This document shows, piece after piece, positions 1 to 8,312 of a stretch of 42,938 nucleotides of DNA. A program made the translations under genes and the position numbers. Origin of the DNA: Lachnospiraceae bacterium. GTDB lineage: Bacteria; Bacillota; Clostridia; Lachnospirales; Lachnospiraceae. The stretch lies in contig JAILKW010000156.1 of NCBI GenBank assembly GCA_024693455.1, positions 1 to 42,938 on the forward strand, read 5' to 3'. The first letter of the stretch is position 1. Each line of letters opens with the position of its first letter. Under the pieces are notes generated by a model that saw only the letters and a list, made by a program, of their open reading frames with translations, was not told the DNA's origin and did not search any database.

Positions 1-2157
1 GCCGGAATTGTAGTAATAGGGAGTGGTTACGGAGTATTCTTCCCCGTAAGCCACCAGGCCGGAAACGCTGTCCACTACGAACGATCCCGATGTGGTCGAG
101 GCGGAAGTATCGATACTCCTTTGCGTAATCTCGAACGTGGTGGTGGCTTTACCGGTGAAAGCGCCCGTTCCGGAAACGGTTACCGTCGCGGTTCCCACAT
201 CCACGTTATTCGAGTAGGAAACAGTGTAATCAGTACCCTCAGTGAGCGTAGCTCCGTTCAGGGTAACCGAGTCCACAGGAGGCTCGATGGAACCCGAAGT
301 ATAGGTAAGATCATAGTCGGAATCCAATGTGATGGTGGCCGTCTTTATGCTGTTGCATATGTCAAAGTTCACGCTCAGGTCACCCTCGTAGTTCCCCGTA
401 CCGGAAATCTGAACGACGCCGGTATCTGTTCCCGCCGTAAGGTTATCGGGGGTAGTGCCATCGGTGTTGTAGGGATATCCGCTTATTACATAGTCGGTCC
501 CGCCAACCAGCGTATTGCTGTTGGAGGTGTTATCGACAATTGTAAACATGTCGTAGTCTTCAGGCGTAATCACATAGCCGGTATAGGCCTGGTCGTCTAT
601 GGACGCATTCACTCCGGAGCCCGACGTAGAAATGTCGTAGGGCTCAATGGTGAAGTGCCTGATGATGGTTCCCTTGTAGTTGCCGGTACCCTTGATGTAG
701 ACATCCGCTACTCCCGCGTCCGTGTTGTCCACGTACGAAACGGTGTAGTCTGAGCTCAGGGTGAGCGACTTATCGGACGAGGACGAGGAATAGTAAGAAG
801 CGGGCACAGTAAGAGTAACGGCAGGCTTTTTGGCATTGCTGTCGTACTCGGTGGTATAGGCATCATCGTCATCCGTAGACACATCTGCGCTGCCGAGGGT
901 TATGGTAAGCCCCGAGACATCCAGGAGGTCTATCGCCTGAATCTGATAGCTGGCGGAAATGGTACCGGAATACTGATTGTGACCCGTGATGGTCATGGTG
1001 GCGGTTCCGGCATTCACGTTATTGCTGTATGTGATGGTGTAGTTAGCGACGCCGTTCTCCGTCTCCGGAACGACCGTGGCCGTGCCGTCAATGTTCGCCG
1101 TAACTACCACATTGCTGAGAGTCTGCGCAGCGCCGTTATAGGTAAACGTCTCCGCGGTATAGGTAAGCGTGCACTCCGTAAGGTCGTACGCCACGTAGAA
1201 GGTCTCCGTCTGAGAAGTGCCCGAATAGTTTCCCTTGCCGGTCACAATGGCGTAGTAGGGGCCGATTTCCTTAACAGTATCCGTGGCGGTCCAGGTGAGC
1301 TTGTAGGTACCGTTGTCCTGCTCCTCATAGGAACCGTAATAATACTGAACCGTATAGTCGGTGTCCTGTGCCAGCTGGTACTGGCTGCTGTTTTTGGTAA
1401 ATGAGAGGGTCGGCGTGATGGCGCTGCCCGTATAGATATAGGGAGCATTCTCTGCTGCTACCGTAAAGTTAGAGAGCGAAGCCTTGGAAATGGTGAACGA
1501 ATAGGTAAGCGTTCCCGTGTAATTCCCCTCTCCTGTTATGGTCACATAGTAGGTGCCCACCGCGCTGATGGACGAAGCGGAAACCGTGGTGCCCGAGCTG
1601 TTGGTATATGCCACCTCGTAGTCTGTTCCCTCTTCCAGAGTATAGTTGCCCGTAATCCCCGTGTCGGTTATGGTGAACTCGGGTACGGTATCTGTATCGC
1701 CATAGTCAAAGCTCAGGGAATCGTATACCACACTTATGGTATCGCTGCTTAAAGACTTGGGATCGATAACGAAGGTGTCGTCGCAGTATTCGGATGTACC
1801 GGATCCGTTGCCCGTGCCCACGGCGTACACATAATAGGTACCCGCATCGAGTGCATAGGTGTAGGCTGTGTCCTCACCATCCATAAGATAGTAGATAGTG
1901 TAGTTTTCGGAAGGAATGGCAGTATCGCCCGAATCGGTCGAGTATGTAACGCTTACGCTCGCCGTCTGTTGGGCGCCGGTATACGTGACCTCGGTGGCGG
2001 ACGTTATGGAGACCGTCGCATCACTTATATCGTAAGTGGTGTCTGCATATACACGAAGAGCCCCGTAGTAATATTCGTACGGGACCAACATGGTCACGGC
2101 CGTAACAACGGCCAAAAAAGCTGTCAAAATCCTTTTTGATATCTTTTTCCTACTCAT
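1..2157 (-). CDS. Secreted repeat surface protein, 5' part only (runs off left edge)
   Basis: An open frame of 719 codons begins at the ATG at 2157 and has no stop before the window edge, so the C-terminus and any wall anchor are not visible. A GGGAG ribosome site lies about 9 bases upstream. Residues 1-38 form a signal peptide: a basic start (MSRKKISKR), a hydrophobic core and a likely cut after VYA. The rest is an Ig-like repeat array. The phrase G-x-G-N-Y-x-G or a close variant recurs near residues 210, 309, 394, 492, 586 and 666, each preceded by an A/V-G-T-A/Y strand and followed by a strand ending in F-x-I. This is the MBG/YDG-like class of surface repeats common in Firmicutes. The gene to its right shares one such unit, so the two may form one surface layer or adhesin set. 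The exact role is unknown. Confidence 0.85.
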   Translation of the reverse strand, partial: MSRKKISKRILTAFLAVVTAVTMLVPYEYYYGALRVYADTTYDISDATVSITSATEVTYTGAQQTASVSVTYSTDSGDTAIPSENYTIYYLMDGEDTAYTYALDAGTYYVYAVGTGNGSGTSEYCDDTFVIDPKSLSSDTISVVYDSLSFDYGDTDTVPEFTITDTGITGNYTLEEGTDYEVAYTNSSGTTVSASSISAVGTYYVTITGEGNYTGTLTYSFTISKASLSNFTVAAENAPYIYTGSAITPTLSFTKNSSQYQLAQDTDYTVQYYYGSYEEQDNGTYKLTWTATDTVKEIGPYYAIVTGKGNYSGTSQTETFYVAYDLTECTLTYTAETFTYNGAAQTLSNVVVTANIDGTATVVPETENGVANYTITYSNNVNAGTATMTITGHNQYSGTISASYQIQAIDLLDVSGLTITLGSADVSTDDDDAYTTEYDSNAKKPAVTLTVPASYYSSSSSDKSLTLSSDYTVSYVDNTDAGVADVYIKGTGNYKGTIIRHFTIEPYDISTSGSGVNASIDDQAYTGYVITPEDYDMFTIVDNTSNSNTLVGGTDYVISGYPYNTDGTTPDNLTAGTDTGVVQISGTGNYEGDLSVNFDICNSIKTATITLDSDYDLTYTSGSIEPPVDSVTLNGATLTEGTDYTVSYSNNVDVGTATVTVSGTGAFTGKATTTFEITQRSIDTSASTTSGSFVVDSVSGLVAYGEEYSVTTPYYYNSG

Positions 2158-2231
2158 AAGCGTCACTCCCTGCCTAAGCTTATATAAAAAGTGGTATCCT
2201 TCCAATACGTCCCACTGTAAAACCACATCTT

Positions 2232-2250
2232 CCGGGGCGGTGTGCCCCGG
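2232..2250 (-). terminator. GC hairpin after the SPTTGD surface protein gene
   Basis: CCGGGGC and GCCCCGG form a perfect 7-bp stem in the 129-bp gap between the two surface protein genes. On the minus strand it is followed by only a short T-rich stretch (GGTTTTAC) some distance on, so it is a weak terminator or a stability hairpin. Confidence 0.4.
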
Positions 2251-2286
2251 TCGATGATTAAACTCTGAATCTGCTCTAAATCCGCC

Positions 2287-4068
2287 CTAGTCCTCGTTGC
2301 GCTTGATAAATCCAATTCCCATGATGTTTACTCCCAAAAGGGCCAGCAATATGGGAAGCAGTATGCTAACGTGGTCGCCCGTAGTCGGCGATGATGCCGA
2401 CGAGCTGCTCGAGCTCGAAGATCCCGATGACTTGGACGAGCTGCTGCTACCGCTGCCGGAATCGCTGTCGCTGTCACTGTCGGAATCACTGTCGCTGTCA
2501 CTGTCGGAGTCGCTGCCGCTGTCGCTATCCGAATCGTCCTCGGTGGTGTCGGTATCGTCCGTCGACGAATCCGAGTCATCGTCCGTGGTGGTGGTCGCCG
2601 AAGTTCCCAGGATGCTCTCGTCTATCACACCCGTAAAGTGAACTACAATAGTTCCGGTAGTCTCGGATCCGTAGAGCGTCGCCGCATAGCTGAGCGTGAA
2701 TCCCGCGTCGCGGTAGCTCTCCGATCCCGATACCGAGAAGGAACTGGTCGGTGCCGTGAGGGAAACCACAGCTATCTGCGTGGCGTTCCTCGTGAATGTT
2801 ACAGTATGTGTGCCGGTGGAAAGATCCTCCAGGCTGAAGAGTCCGGATGAATCCGTCGTGGCCGACGATCCGTCGTCAACGGACACGGTCACCGACGAAA
2901 TGGTGTTTCCATCGGTATCTTTAATTTCGCCCTCATATGTCACATCCAGAGATGTGGAGTCGCTCGTAAGATTCTGGTCCTCGTCCACGATCACGCTCGT
3001 AAGCTCCGGAAGCTCGGTGGCAAAAGCCGTAAGCTTGGTGACGGTAAAGGTGGCCGCCAATGCGCCGATGTAATCGCCTTCGCCCGAGGCCTTCACGTGG
3101 TAAACTCCGTCCTCGTCGAGGTCGGATGCGGAAATCTCGGAAAGGTCGCTGTCATAATAGGAAAGCTCGTAATCTGTGCCCTCTGTAAGAAGCGTGGATC
3201 CGGCGTATACGCTAACCGCGGGAGAAGCGGCACCCTCTTCGGTACTCACGTTCTCGGCAACAATGCTCGTGAGGTCGGTCTTATCGGGATCCGCGTCGTC
3301 TTTTTCGTCATCGACGAGCTCGTCGTCCGCATTCTCCACCTCTTCTGTATCTATATCGGAATCATCGTCATTTTCATTAGCCTGTTCGTCATCGGAATCG
3401 GCATCGGAAGCGGTCGCTGCGGAGGAATCGTCCTTCGAATCGCTCTCTTCCTCCCCTTCGGAGTCGGCGTCGTCGGAATCAGCATCGTCGTCCCCGGCCT
3501 CTTCGTCTGCCTCTGCCACGGAGGAATCCTCCTCAACGGCTTCGGCATCCTGAGTCTCTTCCTCGGGAACAGCCTCGGCTTCAGGCTCCTGTACCTCCGC
3601 CGGCTGAGTGGCATCGCCGCTGGCGGTGGCGCCCGAAAGGACTGCTACGGGAGAAAGACTGGTAAAGGTAGCGGTGATATATCCATCCTCTACCTTATCG
3701 GGATAAATGGTCTCCCATGTGGTGCCATCGTAGTGAAGCAGGTAAACGTCCTGCCCCTCGGTTACGTCTGCGGAAAAACAAATGCTGGTGGGTTCGGAAA
3801 TCTCCACGGGAGGCTCGATGTCCTTAAGATCGAGGACTTCGGCGTCGAGGTCCTCCTCCGTGATGAATGAGAAAAGGCTCTCCCTGTCCACTGCAGACAT
3901 AGCATTAGACGCTATCTCCTCTGAATCGGTAGTGGCATCGGAAGCCTCCATAAGCCAGTCCGGCATGAATCGATTACCGGGAAGGAAATGGTTAATAACC
4001 AAAAGCCCCGTAAATGCTGATATCACAACCAGACTGCAAATCATTAAAGACCTTGCAATAGTTCTCAT
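2287..4068 (-). CDS. Wall-anchored surface protein with Ser-Asp repeats and SPTTGD sorting motif
   Basis: I start this at the ATG at 4068, which has AGGTGGGAG just upstream. A GTG three codons earlier lies inside that ribosome site. The protein (593 residues) has an N-terminal signal/membrane segment (MRTIARSLMICSLVVISAF). An ordinary segment is followed by a very acidic Asp/Glu/Ser linker, roughly residues 150-265. Next come one Ig-like unit with GEGDYIG, as in the neighbouring surface protein, and a carboxypeptidase-regulatory-like beta unit. A Ser-Asp dipeptide run lies near the end. The tail reads SPTTGD, then a hydrophobic segment, then KRNED, which is the layout of a sortase substrate. 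The linker and SD run resemble MSCRAMM stalks that lift a domain off the wall. No sortase gene is in the window. The SD-coding repeats could vary in length. Confidence 0.85.
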   Translation of the reverse strand: MRTIARSLMICSLVVISAFTGLLVINHFLPGNRFMPDWLMEASDATTDSEEIASNAMSAVDRESLFSFITEEDLDAEVLDLKDIEPPVEISEPTSICFSADVTEGQDVYLLHYDGTTWETIYPDKVEDGYITATFTSLSPVAVLSGATASGDATQPAEVQEPEAEAVPEEETQDAEAVEEDSSVAEADEEAGDDDADSDDADSEGEEESDSKDDSSAATASDADSDDEQANENDDDSDIDTEEVENADDELVDDEKDDADPDKTDLTSIVAENVSTEEGAASPAVSVYAGSTLLTEGTDYELSYYDSDLSEISASDLDEDGVYHVKASGEGDYIGALAATFTVTKLTAFATELPELTSVIVDEDQNLTSDSTSLDVTYEGEIKDTDGNTISSVTVSVDDGSSATTDSSGLFSLEDLSTGTHTVTFTRNATQIAVVSLTAPTSSFSVSGSESYRDAGFTLSYAATLYGSETTGTIVVHFTGVIDESILGTSATTTTDDDSDSSTDDTDTTEDDSDSDSGSDSDSDSDSDSDSDSDSDSGSGSSSSSKSSGSSSSSSSSASSPTTGDHVSILLPILLALLGVNIMGIGFIKRNED

Positions 4069-4108
4069 GTCTCCCACCTCTTAGAAAATTACATACTCCA
4101 TGTATTTT

Positions 4109-4134
4109 GTGTATACTACCTAAAAAGTATACAC
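4109..4134. promoter_or_regulatory. Perfect inverted repeat upstream of the SPTTGD protein gene
   Basis: GTGTATACT and AGTATACAC form 9-bp perfect arms around 8 bases, 41 bases upstream of the start codon. The right arm contains TATACT on the minus strand, which could be a -10 box, but no good -35 is visible 16-18 bases further out. It could be an operator for a dimeric regulator. Confidence 0.4.
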
Positions 4135-4212
4135 CATCTATGGGCTTTAGACTATAGTAAATTTACATAAAAAATTTACATAACACCCCAGCCCCAATTA
4201 CCAAAATCAGAG

Positions 4213-4239
4213 GGAGGGACAGCCCAAGGCCGTCCCTCC
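4213..4239 (-). terminator. Intrinsic terminator after the proline-rich protein gene
   Basis: On the minus strand GGAGGGACGGCC and GGCTGTCCCTCC form a 12-position stem with one mismatch and a 3-base loop, 19 bases after the stop codon. A TCTGATTTT tail follows. Confidence 0.65.
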
Positions 4240-4257
4240 AAACAGTTCAATCCAGCC

Positions 4258-5127
4258 TCACTCCGAAGTAGAACCTGTCCACTCATCGAACAGTTCGATA
4301 ACCCTGTCATAGGTATCTTTCGAAACCTGGGGAAGCTCTCCGCCGAAGCTCTCCTCGGCCTGGGAATAGCCCTCCTTAAAGGCCTCGAGAAGCTCGCTGG
4401 CGTACTCGGTGTTTCCACCGGCGAGTGTCTTGGCGAAGTCGACAATCCTCTGAGCCGTCTGCTCAACGCCCCAGTAATCGTCCTCGTCGGACTGCGCCGT
4501 CGCCTCGGTACCATCCACGCCCTGAGCCTTGGCCTCTTCAACGGCCTCGCCCAGAAGCTCTCCGATGGACTTCGTGTGATCGATCTGCATGCCCAGCGTC
4601 TCGCGAACCATGTCGACGATCTGCTGCGCTCTTGCCTGAGCCTCGTTCTGGAGCTGCTTAACAAGCTCCGCCCTCTTCTCCTCGGTCATAGCGGCCACAT
4701 CAGTGGTGTCCTCTACTTCCTCTTCGGTTTCCTCGACAACGGAGGCTACTACGCCCTCGTCGACGGCACCGATTGCCTGTCCGTTTTCATCGACGGGCTT
4801 GGGAGGAGGAGGAAACGCACCCTTCTGCGCGTCATCCCCGGGAGGAGGAAGCTGAACGTCCTCGGGCACATGGCCCTCAGGCTCTTTCTTCGGGGCCATA
4901 GCCTCTTCAAGACCGCCAATGGGCGGAGTGGGAGGAAGGGCACCCTGCTTCTGCGATTCGGGATACTCAGCGTTACTGCGCTCAAACACAGCGGCTGTCT
5001 CTTCAAAACCTGAAACCTTCTCCTCTGCCGGTGGAATCGGCGGAGCATCCTTAGGTCCAGATCCCTTGGAAAGGCCGGTTTGATAACTGTATGCGCTTGT
5101 TATATCCGCAATGTTGTTAATTCCCAT
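4258..5127 (-). CDS. Proline-rich protein of unknown function, MG-type N-terminus
   Basis: The start is the ATG at 5127, with GGAGGG 7 bases upstream. An in-frame TTG further upstream would lie before that ribosome site. The product has 289 residues, no signal peptide and no membrane segment. It opens with MGINNIADITSAY, then a proline-rich, acidic, probably disordered stretch (residues 30-130), then a helical part containing QTAQRIVDFA and ending near TYDRVIELFDEW. From memory, the QTA-RIVDFA...Y..V pattern resembles C-terminal domains called DUF5610, some of which are linked to flagella. This is low-confidence recall. The first residues resemble those of the protein at 28551 (MGMLNDAIGSYQRAAGL), so the two may belong to one loose family. 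Function is unknown. Confidence 0.75.
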   Translation of the reverse strand: MGINNIADITSAYSYQTGLSKGSGPKDAPPIPPAEEKVSGFEETAAVFERSNAEYPESQKQGALPPTPPIGGLEEAMAPKKEPEGHVPEDVQLPPPGDDAQKGAFPPPPKPVDENGQAIGAVDEGVVASVVEETEEEVEDTTDVAAMTEEKRAELVKQLQNEAQARAQQIVDMVRETLGMQIDHTKSIGELLGEAVEEAKAQGVDGTEATAQSDEDDYWGVEQTAQRIVDFAKTLAGGNTEYASELLEAFKEGYSQAEESFGGELPQVSKDTYDRVIELFDEWTGSTSE

Positions 5128-5261
5128 AACAAACCCTCCTTGGTACAACTGGCGCCTGCGTCCATGCAGGCAGACATTCTATTACATTTCCTTTATCGGC
5201 ATTAGGCATGAGAAAATTAATACCCGATTTACATTTTTTTATCACAACTTTTCATCATGTA

Positions 5262-5290
5262 TTGACAATGTAATTAGTTCATATTACAAT
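5262..5290 (+). promoter_or_regulatory. Sigma-A promoter of the GntR gene
   Basis: A perfect -35 TTGACA (5262-5267), a 17-bp spacer and a -10 TACAAT (5285-5290) lie 60 bases before the start codon. Confidence 0.8.
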
Positions 5291-5296
5291 GCGGAT

Positions 5297-5314
5297 TGTA
5301 CTAAAATCCGTACA
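5297..5314. promoter_or_regulatory. Candidate GntR autoregulatory operator
   Basis: TGTAC and GTACA form an inverted repeat with an 8-base spacer, immediately after the -10 box. A repressor here would block initiation. FCD-type GntR proteins bind short palindromes of this size and often regulate themselves, so autoregulation is plausible, but this is inferred from position only. Confidence 0.45.
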
Positions 5315-5350
5315 CAGAATTTCGAACTATTTTAATTCGGGAGAATACGA

Positions 5351-6031
5351 ATGACAGAATTCCAATATAAAAACTCTAAGGGCGAGAGCTTCATGCCTCT
5401 GCGCGACGTGGTTTACCTGAAGCTTCGCGAATCCATCCTCAAGGAGGAGCTTCCGCCGGGCACCAGGCTCATGGAGGTCCATCTGGCCGAGAAGCTTGGC
5501 GTAAGCCGCACCCCCGTGCGCGAGGCCATACACATGTTGGCCACAGAGGGACTGGTTATCTTCAGGCCCGGTCGCGGCGCGAAGGTCGCCAAGCTCACCC
5601 AGAAAGACATGGACGACGTGTTGCAGATTCGTTCGGCGCTGGAGGCTCTGGCAGTAAGACTCTCCTGCGACCACAGGAGCACCACCGACCTCGACAACAT
5701 GCGGAAGGCGATGATGACCTTCGAGAAGGCCGTCAACGACGGCAAGGACCTCAAGACGCTCTCCGAGCTCGACTAGGCATTTCACGACTGCATATACGCT
5801 TCCACCGGAAACGACAAGTTCATGGGAATCGTAAGCAACCTTCGCCAGCAGATGTACCGCTACCGCTTCGAGTACCTCAAGGACACAGACGCCTATCCCA
5901 GGCTCATCACCGAACACAGGAAGATCTTCGAGGGCATCGAGCTGCGCGATAAGGACTCCGTCGAGCTGGCGGTCCAGATGCACATTGCCGGCCAGAGGAA
6001 GCGAGTGCTCGACTCAATAAGGAGGCAGTAA
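5351..6031 (+). pseudogene. GntR/FCD-family regulator interrupted by an in-frame amber stop
   Basis: The frame from ATG 5351 (GGGAG upstream) to 6031 encodes a full GntR regulator of FCD type, except for a TAG at 5774-5776. The first 141 residues hold the winged helix, with LGVSRTPVREAIHMLATEGLV as the DNA-recognition part. The break falls in the FCD sensor domain: ELD, stop, AFHDCIYASTGND. Families of this type read D-x-x-F-H here, so exactly one residue is replaced, most simply a CAG-to-TAG change. Downstream the frame is intact for 84 residues and ends QRKRVLDSIRRQ. An internal ATG at 5822 exists but has no strong ribosome site. The first part alone could bind DNA but would lack most of its ligand-binding and dimerisation domain. 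Confidence 0.85.
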
Positions 6032-6079
6032 AAACCGAGGCCGTTAGAAGCCTCCCTCAACGAAATCAAAGCTATCAAA

Positions 6080-6109
6080 AAAGCTCTCCGGAACATTCCG
6101 GAGAGCTTT
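6080..6109. terminator. Bidirectional terminator between GntR and secDF
   Basis: Two 14-base arms (6080-6093 and 6096-6109, cores GCTCTCCGG and CCGGAGAGC) are perfectly complementary and have T-rich sequence on both outer sides. This fits two convergent genes. Confidence 0.85.
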
Positions 6110-6135
6110 CTTTATCTCTTCTTTTATGAGCGCTG

Positions 6136-8286
6136 TTACTGAACGCGCTTCTTTCCAATCCTGGTCTTGAATACGTACCACAGAGCACCCGTGATGCAAA
6201 CCGAAGAATATGCACCGCAGAGGATACCTACCATCAGAGGCAGGGCGAAGAGCTTAATGGACTCTACGCACAGGCCGTACATAACCGCCACCATGATGAA
6301 GGTGGTCAGAGACGTGTAGATGGAACGCGTAAGGGTCTGGGTGATGGATGTGTTAACCATCTCCTCGAGCTCCTCCTTCGTGCGAAGGCCGTGATTGTTC
6401 TCACGTATACGGTCGAAGATAACGATCGTCGCGTTAATCGAGTAACCGACTATGGTAAGCATGCAGGCGATGAAGGTGGTCGACACCGTAAGTCTGGCAA
6501 TGGCATAGAACGTAAGCACTACCAAAACGTCATGGATAAGGGCGAGCACTGCGGCCGAACCGAAGCGAAGGTCCTTAAACCTGATCCAGATGTAAATCAG
6601 CATGAGGATTACCGCCACTACGATAGCCTGGATGGTATTGGTCCTCATCTCGGAACTGATGGTGGAGGAGATGGACTCAGTCGTGATTCCGTCCTCGTCT
6701 ATTCCGAAGTTCTCATTAAGAGCTGCCGCGAGCGCCTCTCTCTCTTCGAGGTCAAGCTCTCTGGTCTTGATAATAATCTCGGTCGAATCCTGAACCTTCT
6801 GGGTGGTGATGTCATTGTCACCCGTAACCTCGGAAACCACAGGAACGATGGTATCCTCGATTTCCTCGATGGTGTAGTCCTTGCCGAAGTCGGCCTGCGT
6901 GGATGTACCGCCTACGAACTCAAGGCTGTACTGAAGCGCCCTGTCGCCCTGCGAAGAATGAACTCCCATGGCTACGAAGCCGGCAACGATAACAGCGAGT
7001 GAAATCAGGAAGAATACAGGCTTCCTCTTCAGGAATGCCACGGTCTTCTGCTCCTTCTTCTTACCGTAGAACTTAATATCACGGCAACCGAGCGCATACA
7101 CCGCCCTCATGAGCCAGTGCGATACGAAGAGCGCGGTAAACATGGACAATACAATACCGATGGCAAGCGTGTAAGCAAAGCCCTTAACGGTACCGGTACC
7201 CATCGCCATAAGGACTACCGCAGCGATGAAGGTGGTCACGTTACCATCGAGGATGGCGGAACGGGCCTTAACGAAACCTATGTCAATCGCGGTCTTAACC
7301 GCCTTATCGGTGGCCAGCTCCTCTCGGATACGAGCATAGATAATAACGTTAGCATCCACCGCCATACCGATTGAAAGAATAACACCGGCGATACCCGGAA
7401 GGGTAAGGGTGATATTGAACAGATACATGCAGGATATAACCAGTCCCGTGTAGAACACCAGCGCGAGCGAGGCCACGATACCGGGAACCCAGTATACTGC
7501 CATCATGAGAATCATGACGATAATAAGACCGATGCCCGCTGCTATGATTGCGGTAGAAAGGGCGTCAGTACCCAGCTGAGCCGAAACGACCTCGGACTGC
7601 AGCTCCGTAAGCGTTACGGAAAGAGAACCGATACGAATGTAGCTGGCGAGTTCCTCAGCGGCCTCGTAAGACTCCATTCCATCAATAACGCACTCGCCGC
7701 CGGTTATAGCCTCCTTAATAGTGGGATTGGATATCATCTCACCATCATAATAGATAGGCATGCTCTCATTGACATGTTCGCTGGTAAACTCCGCAAATGT
7801 CTCGGCACCTTCATCAGTCAGCACAAGAGCAACAACATACTCGGTGTTTCCGGTATCTCCCTGCGTGGCCTGTGCCTCTGCGCTGGCGATGTCCTCACCA
7901 CTGATAATGACATTGCCCTCGGAATCCTGAATCTCGAGTGTACCCGGCTCACCGAGCTGCTCGAGGATTTCATTGGCGTCCGTGACGCCCGGAATCTCCA
8001 CCGAAATACGGTCATCGCCGACCTGGTATACGGACACCTCGGTGCTGCCCGTCTCATCTTCAATACGCTGCTGGAGCTTGAAGATGGTATCCTCCATATC
8101 CTCCGTGGAAGGATCTCCCTCCGCCTGATAGGTAATAGAAACACCACCGGCCAAATCCAGACCCAGGCTAAGCCCCATTTTTCCTTCATTGTTAGTTTCC
8201 TGTAATACAAATACTCCGAATCCACATACGGCAATGGCCGCTGCGAGGAATATTACGAGTATTAAGGACGCTTTCCCCTTTTTCAT
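6136..8286 (-). CDS. secDF: Protein-export membrane protein SecDF (fused SecD and SecF)
   Basis: This RND-type accessory of the Sec translocon uses the proton gradient to pull secreted proteins across the membrane. At 716 residues it is a SecD-SecF fusion. The SecD half opens with one membrane helix and the SecD signature GLDLAGG, followed by the periplasmic P1-like domain. A block of five helices follows from about residue 255. The SecF half begins near residue 415 with its own first helix, has the motif LEFVGGTSTQADF, and ends in a second helix block. The start ATG at 8286 has AGAGGAAAG upstream. It lies 26 bases after the SCIFF maturase gene on the same strand, an arrangement I recall as frequent in clostridia, and is probably co-transcribed with it. 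Confidence 0.95.
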   Translation of the reverse strand: MKKGKASLILVIFLAAAIAVCGFGVFVLQETNNEGKMGLSLGLDLAGGVSITYQAEGDPSTEDMEDTIFKLQQRIEDETGSTEVSVYQVGDDRISVEIPGVTDANEILEQLGEPGTLEIQDSEGNVIISGEDIASAEAQATQGDTGNTEYVVALVLTDEGAETFAEFTSEHVNESMPIYYDGEMISNPTIKEAITGGECVIDGMESYEAAEELASYIRIGSLSVTLTELQSEVVSAQLGTDALSTAIIAAGIGLIIVMILMMAVYWVPGIVASLALVFYTGLVISCMYLFNITLTLPGIAGVILSIGMAVDANVIIYARIREELATDKAVKTAIDIGFVKARSAILDGNVTTFIAAVVLMAMGTGTVKGFAYTLAIGIVLSMFTALFVSHWLMRAVYALGCRDIKFYGKKKEQKTVAFLKRKPVFFLISLAVIVAGFVAMGVHSSQGDRALQYSLEFVGGTSTQADFGKDYTIEEIEDTIVPVVSEVTGDNDITTQKVQDSTEIIIKTRELDLEEREALAAALNENFGIDEDGITTESISSTISSEMRTNTIQAIVVAVILMLIYIWIRFKDLRFGSAAVLALIHDVLVVLTFYAIARLTVSTTFIACMLTIVGYSINATIVIFDRIRENNHGLRTKEELEEMVNTSITQTLTRSIYTSLTTFIMVAVMYGLCVESIKLFALPLMVGILCGAYSSVCITGALWYVFKTRIGKKRVQ

Positions 8287-8312
8287 CTTACTTTCCTCTC
8301 TTTGTTACTGAG

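Noticed and set aside
121-753. Plus-strand open frame of 210 codons
   Set aside because: It is the antisense of the repeat surface protein, with no ribosome site. Periodic repeats in the real gene keep the opposite strand open.
2450-2540. CRISPR or microsatellite at the CTGTCGCTGTCACTG run
   Set aside because: It encodes the Ser-Asp stalk of the surface protein in frame.
3097-3870. Plus-strand open frame of 257 codons
   Set aside because: Mirror of the acidic Asp/Glu/Ser linker of the surface protein.
5822-6031. Separate 69-residue gene
   Set aside because: In frame with the GntR gene and continues its FCD domain. It is the part after the amber codon.
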